Assembly: GCA_050249535.1 (NCBI GenBank)
Contig: JBFWQI010000024.1
Span: 27,628 to 91,627 of the forward strand
DNA: 64,000 nucleotides
Origin: JADJXM01 sp937967285
GTDB taxonomy: Bacteria > Acidobacteriota > Blastocatellia > RBC074
Direction: 5' to 3'
Both the position numbers and the translations under genes were made by a program. A model generated the notes under the pieces. It was not told the DNA's origin. It made no database searches and was given only the letters and a program-made list of their open reading frames with translations. Every line of letters starts with the position of its first letter. Position 1 is the stretch's first letter. Positions 61,954 to 64,000 of this stretch are shown one piece after another.

Positions 61954-62337
61954 ATGACTACCACGATACTGGTTTTGATTGGGGGCGCGGTGGGGACAGG
62001 ATGCCGTTACGGCCTGTCGGTTCTGATCTATTCCATTCTGGATCGTCATCGCTTTGCCTGGGCCAACTTTCTGATCAATCTGTCCGGCAGTTTTGTGATT
62101 GGAGTACTGGCTGAGATCTTCACCGCGAGGCCGATGATACTCTCGCATTCGATACAGACTGCGTTACTGGTCGGAGTCCTTGGAGGGTACACGACCTTCT
62201 CCAGCTTTTCTCTCGAAACCCTCGGATACCTGCAACAAGGCAGATGGGATAAAGCCGTCATATATTCTGGCGGAAGCGTGTTGCTGGGCCTGCTGGCCGT
62301 CTGGCTCGGAGTCAGGCTCGGCCATAGTCTCAACTGA
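61954..62337 (+). CDS. crcB: Fluoride efflux channel CrcB/Fluc
   Basis: 127 residues, four membrane helices. Family motifs are GGAVGTGCRYG near the N-terminus, NFLINLSGSFVIGVL near 37-51 (pore Asn) and GGYTTFSSFSLE near 78-89 (the Phe-rich fluoride track). It exports fluoride as a dual-topology dimer across the inner membrane. It is a single gene here. Confidence 0.95.
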   Translation: MTTTILVLIGGAVGTGCRYGLSVLIYSILDRHRFAWANFLINLSGSFVIGVLAEIFTARPMILSHSIQTALLVGVLGGYTTFSSFSLETLGYLQQGRWDKAVIYSGGSVLLGLLAVWLGVRLGHSLN

Positions 62338-62420
62338 TTCGATTGGGACTCGCGCGTCTGCGATGCGCTGTGTTAATCTCTACATCCTGCTAATCATCAA
62401 TAAATCGAGGCGAAATTCAT

Positions 62421-63626
62421 ATGTCAAACGCACAACAGATGACGATCCTGTGCATGTCGAGTTATGAGAAAGGGCACGAGTTCATCCGCGAAGCAAAGCG
62501 ACAGGGCTGGAGGGTGCTCTTTCTGACGGTCGAGAAGTTGAGGGATGCCGGCTGGCCGCGGGATCATATCGACGAATTTTTCGTCATGCCAGATCTGACC
62601 AACCGCGAGCATGTCATCAACGCGGTCAGCTATCTTGCGCGTTCGATCAATATCGACCGGATCGTTCCCCTCGATGAGTTCGATATCGAGATGGCGGCAG
62701 TGCTCAGAGAGCATCTCAGGATCGGCGGAATGGGCGAAACGACCAGCCGCTACTTCCGTGACAAGCTTGCGATGCGACTTCGTGCGGACGAGAAGGGAAT
62801 CCGCGTCCCCGATTTCTGCCAGGTCCTCAACCACGACAAACTGCGGAGCTTCATGGCTCGCGTCCCCGGTCCGTGGGTGCTCAAACCGAGGTCATCGGCA
62901 TCGGCGATCGGAATCAAGAAGATCAATTCGGCGGATGAGTTATGGCCCCATCTCGAAGCCCTCGGCGATCTGCAGTCCCACCACGTTCTCGAAAAATTCG
63001 TTCCCGGTGACGTCTACCATGTGGATTCCGTGGTGCAGGACAGGAAGGTCCGCTTCGCGGCGGCCTGCAAATACGGGGCTCCGCCGATGAATGTCTCACA
63101 CGACGGCGGCATCTTCACCACTCGCCTGTTGCCAAGGAAATCGAAGGAAGAGAAGGCTCTGCAGAAGATCAACAAGGAGCTGATCAAGGCGCTCGGTCTG
63201 GTCAGAGGCGTGACGCACGCCGAGTTCATCCGCGGACACGAGGACGGCGAGTACTACTTTCTGGAGATCGCCGCCCGCGTCGGCGGCGCCCATATCGCCG
63301 AGATGCTGGAGTTCGCCACCGGAATCAATCTGTGGGCCGAATGGGCGAAGGTCGAAACCGCAACCAAAGAGAATCCCTATGAATTGAAGAAATCCGGGAA
63401 TCTCTACTCCGGTTCGGTCATCTCGCTCGCCCGTCAGGAACATCCCGATACTTCGGCTTATGACGACCCGGAGATCGTCTGGCGCCTCGAAAAAACGCAC
63501 CACGCCGGACTTATCCTGGCTTCGGAAAATCCCGATCGAATCGAGGAATTGCTCAGCTCATACGCCGTCCGCTTCTCGCAGGACTTTACGGCGGTGCTGC
63601 CTCCGCCGGAGAAGCCTACCTCGTAG
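62421..63626 (+). CDS. ATP-grasp domain enzyme of unknown substrate
   Basis: 401 residues: a preATP-grasp part (1-115), ATP-grasp with VLKPRSSASAIGIKK near 154-168 and metal-binding EYYFLEIAARVGGAHIAEM near 275-293, then a C-terminal lid. The segment VLEKFVPGDVYHVDS lines the nucleotide site. Such carboxylate-amine ligases build dipeptide-like or modified-amino-acid bonds, but neighbours give no substrate. CGAGG lies before the ATG at a longish spacing. Confidence 0.87.
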   Translation: MSNAQQMTILCMSSYEKGHEFIREAKRQGWRVLFLTVEKLRDAGWPRDHIDEFFVMPDLTNREHVINAVSYLARSINIDRIVPLDEFDIEMAAVLREHLRIGGMGETTSRYFRDKLAMRLRADEKGIRVPDFCQVLNHDKLRSFMARVPGPWVLKPRSSASAIGIKKINSADELWPHLEALGDLQSHHVLEKFVPGDVYHVDSVVQDRKVRFAAACKYGAPPMNVSHDGGIFTTRLLPRKSKEEKALQKINKELIKALGLVRGVTHAEFIRGHEDGEYYFLEIAARVGGAHIAEMLEFATGINLWAEWAKVETATKENPYELKKSGNLYSGSVISLARQEHPDTSAYDDPEIVWRLEKTHHAGLILASENPDRIEELLSSYAVRFSQDFTAVLPPPEKPTS

Positions 63627-63659
63627 AGAGGATCAATCGCCGAAATCGCTAAGAGGGGT

Positions 63660-63884
63660 TAACCGCAAAAACCGCAAAGGTGGCAAAGAAGACTAACCGC
63701 AAAGGCCGCGAAGGGAGCAAAGGGGAATAAACCGCAAAGGCCGCAAAGGTGGCAAAGAAGATTAACCGCAAAGACCGCAATGGGAGCAAAGGTTTTTTAT
63801 GGATATTAATATCCGGGTTCCATCCAATGGGCATTAACCCGGGTACTGATCTCCAAAAAAATCTTTGCTCCCATTGCGGTCTTT
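63660..63884. repeat. Tandem AACCGCAAAG repeat with inverted arm
   Basis: Four copies of an AACCGCAAAG(G/A)CCGC-type unit of about 33-37 bp (two of the GGTGGCAAAGAAGA kind alternating with two of the GGGAGCAAAGG kind) run to 63795. The last copy (63770-63795) is repeated in inverted form at 63859-63884 around a 63-base centre, giving a large stem-loop. The inverted arm is cut off abruptly by the group II intron at 63886. Confidence 0.88.
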
Positions 63885-63885
63885 G

Positions 63886-64000
63886 GTGCGCCGGGATAAG
63901 CCGGACTGATCTGATCGGGTGAAAGTCCCGATCCTGTAGTTGCCCGTTTGACAGGTAGCCAAACGAGCATGGCCAGCAGCAATGCTGTCCATGAAGCCTC
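63886..64000 (+). mobile_element. 5' end of a group II intron (truncated by window edge)
   Basis: The sequence starts GTGCGCC, the usual bacterial group II 5' splice sequence, and continues with the domain I hallmark GGGTGAAAGTCCC (63937-63949), flanked by GATC stems, and purine-rich AGCAGCAATGC. It lies directly after the stem-loop of the AACCGCAAAG repeat, as group IIC introns do after terminator-like hairpins. The reverse transcriptase gene would lie beyond the window. Confidence 0.8.

Overview
The window looks like chromosomal DNA of a fairly GC-rich Gram-negative bacterium. LpxC (lipid A synthesis), an outer-membrane porin, several lipoproteins and twin-arginine signal peptides indicate an outer membrane. 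DUF1501/DUF1549 proteins, a giant DUF11 surface protein, a beta-propeller sensor kinase, NtrC-controlled MacAB-like efflux and abundant palindromic intergenic repeats together suggest Acidobacteriota, perhaps Blastocatellia. That placement is an inference from gene content, not a computed one. I saw no tRNA, rRNA or CRISPR array.

Layout. 1-2.3 kb: an alpha-methylacyl-CoA racemase-like CaiB/BaiF protein and a zinc alcohol dehydrogenase, bracketed by GTAGAAA heptamer arrays. 2.3-11 kb (minus strand): a sugar uptake and catabolism operon with an SDR dehydrogenase/epimerase, a zinc polyol-type dehydrogenase, a ribose-type ABC importer (binding protein, ATPase, permease), an FAH-family hydrolase, a xylulokinase-like kinase and a membrane protein. 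11.3-16 kb: a LolA-like lipoprotein with an MMPL/RND transporter, then lpxC and rpsU. 16-24 kb (minus): a secreted PI-PLC-like phosphodiesterase and a secreted papain-like protease that share a four-cysteine N-terminal domain, followed by two response regulators and a two-component beta-propeller histidine kinase. 24-27.5 kb: purD and a repetitive secreted protein.

28-34.6 kb is a nitrosative-stress and nitrite-ammonification island. The leftward operon is hemerythrin / YwiC-like / Crp-Fnr regulator. The divergent rightward operon is Ric(YtfE) / nrfH / nrfA / porin. One perfect Fnr/Dnr-type palindrome lies between them, 41.5 bp from the predicted start of the rightward transcript. 34.7-38.3 kb holds a DUF1501/DUF1549 pair. 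38.6-47 kb holds a class II aldolase and a six-gene efflux operon (adaptor, ATPase, two permeases, NtrC-type regulator, NtrY-type kinase) with a well-matched sigma-54 promoter. 47-53 kb holds small redox proteins, a DUF885 peptidase, a Hyi-like isomerase and an M28 peptidase. 53-55.5 kb holds an aminotransferase and omega-amidase pair joined by an eight-copy hairpin repeat. 56-62 kb is the giant DUF11 protein, followed by crcB, an ATP-grasp enzyme and finally the 5' end of a group II intron running off the window.

The most unusual structural signal is the way several repeat families sit exactly at gene borders. They supply stop codons and even C-terminal residues (histidine kinase, aminotransferase, ABC binding protein), and they often occur as inverted pairs.
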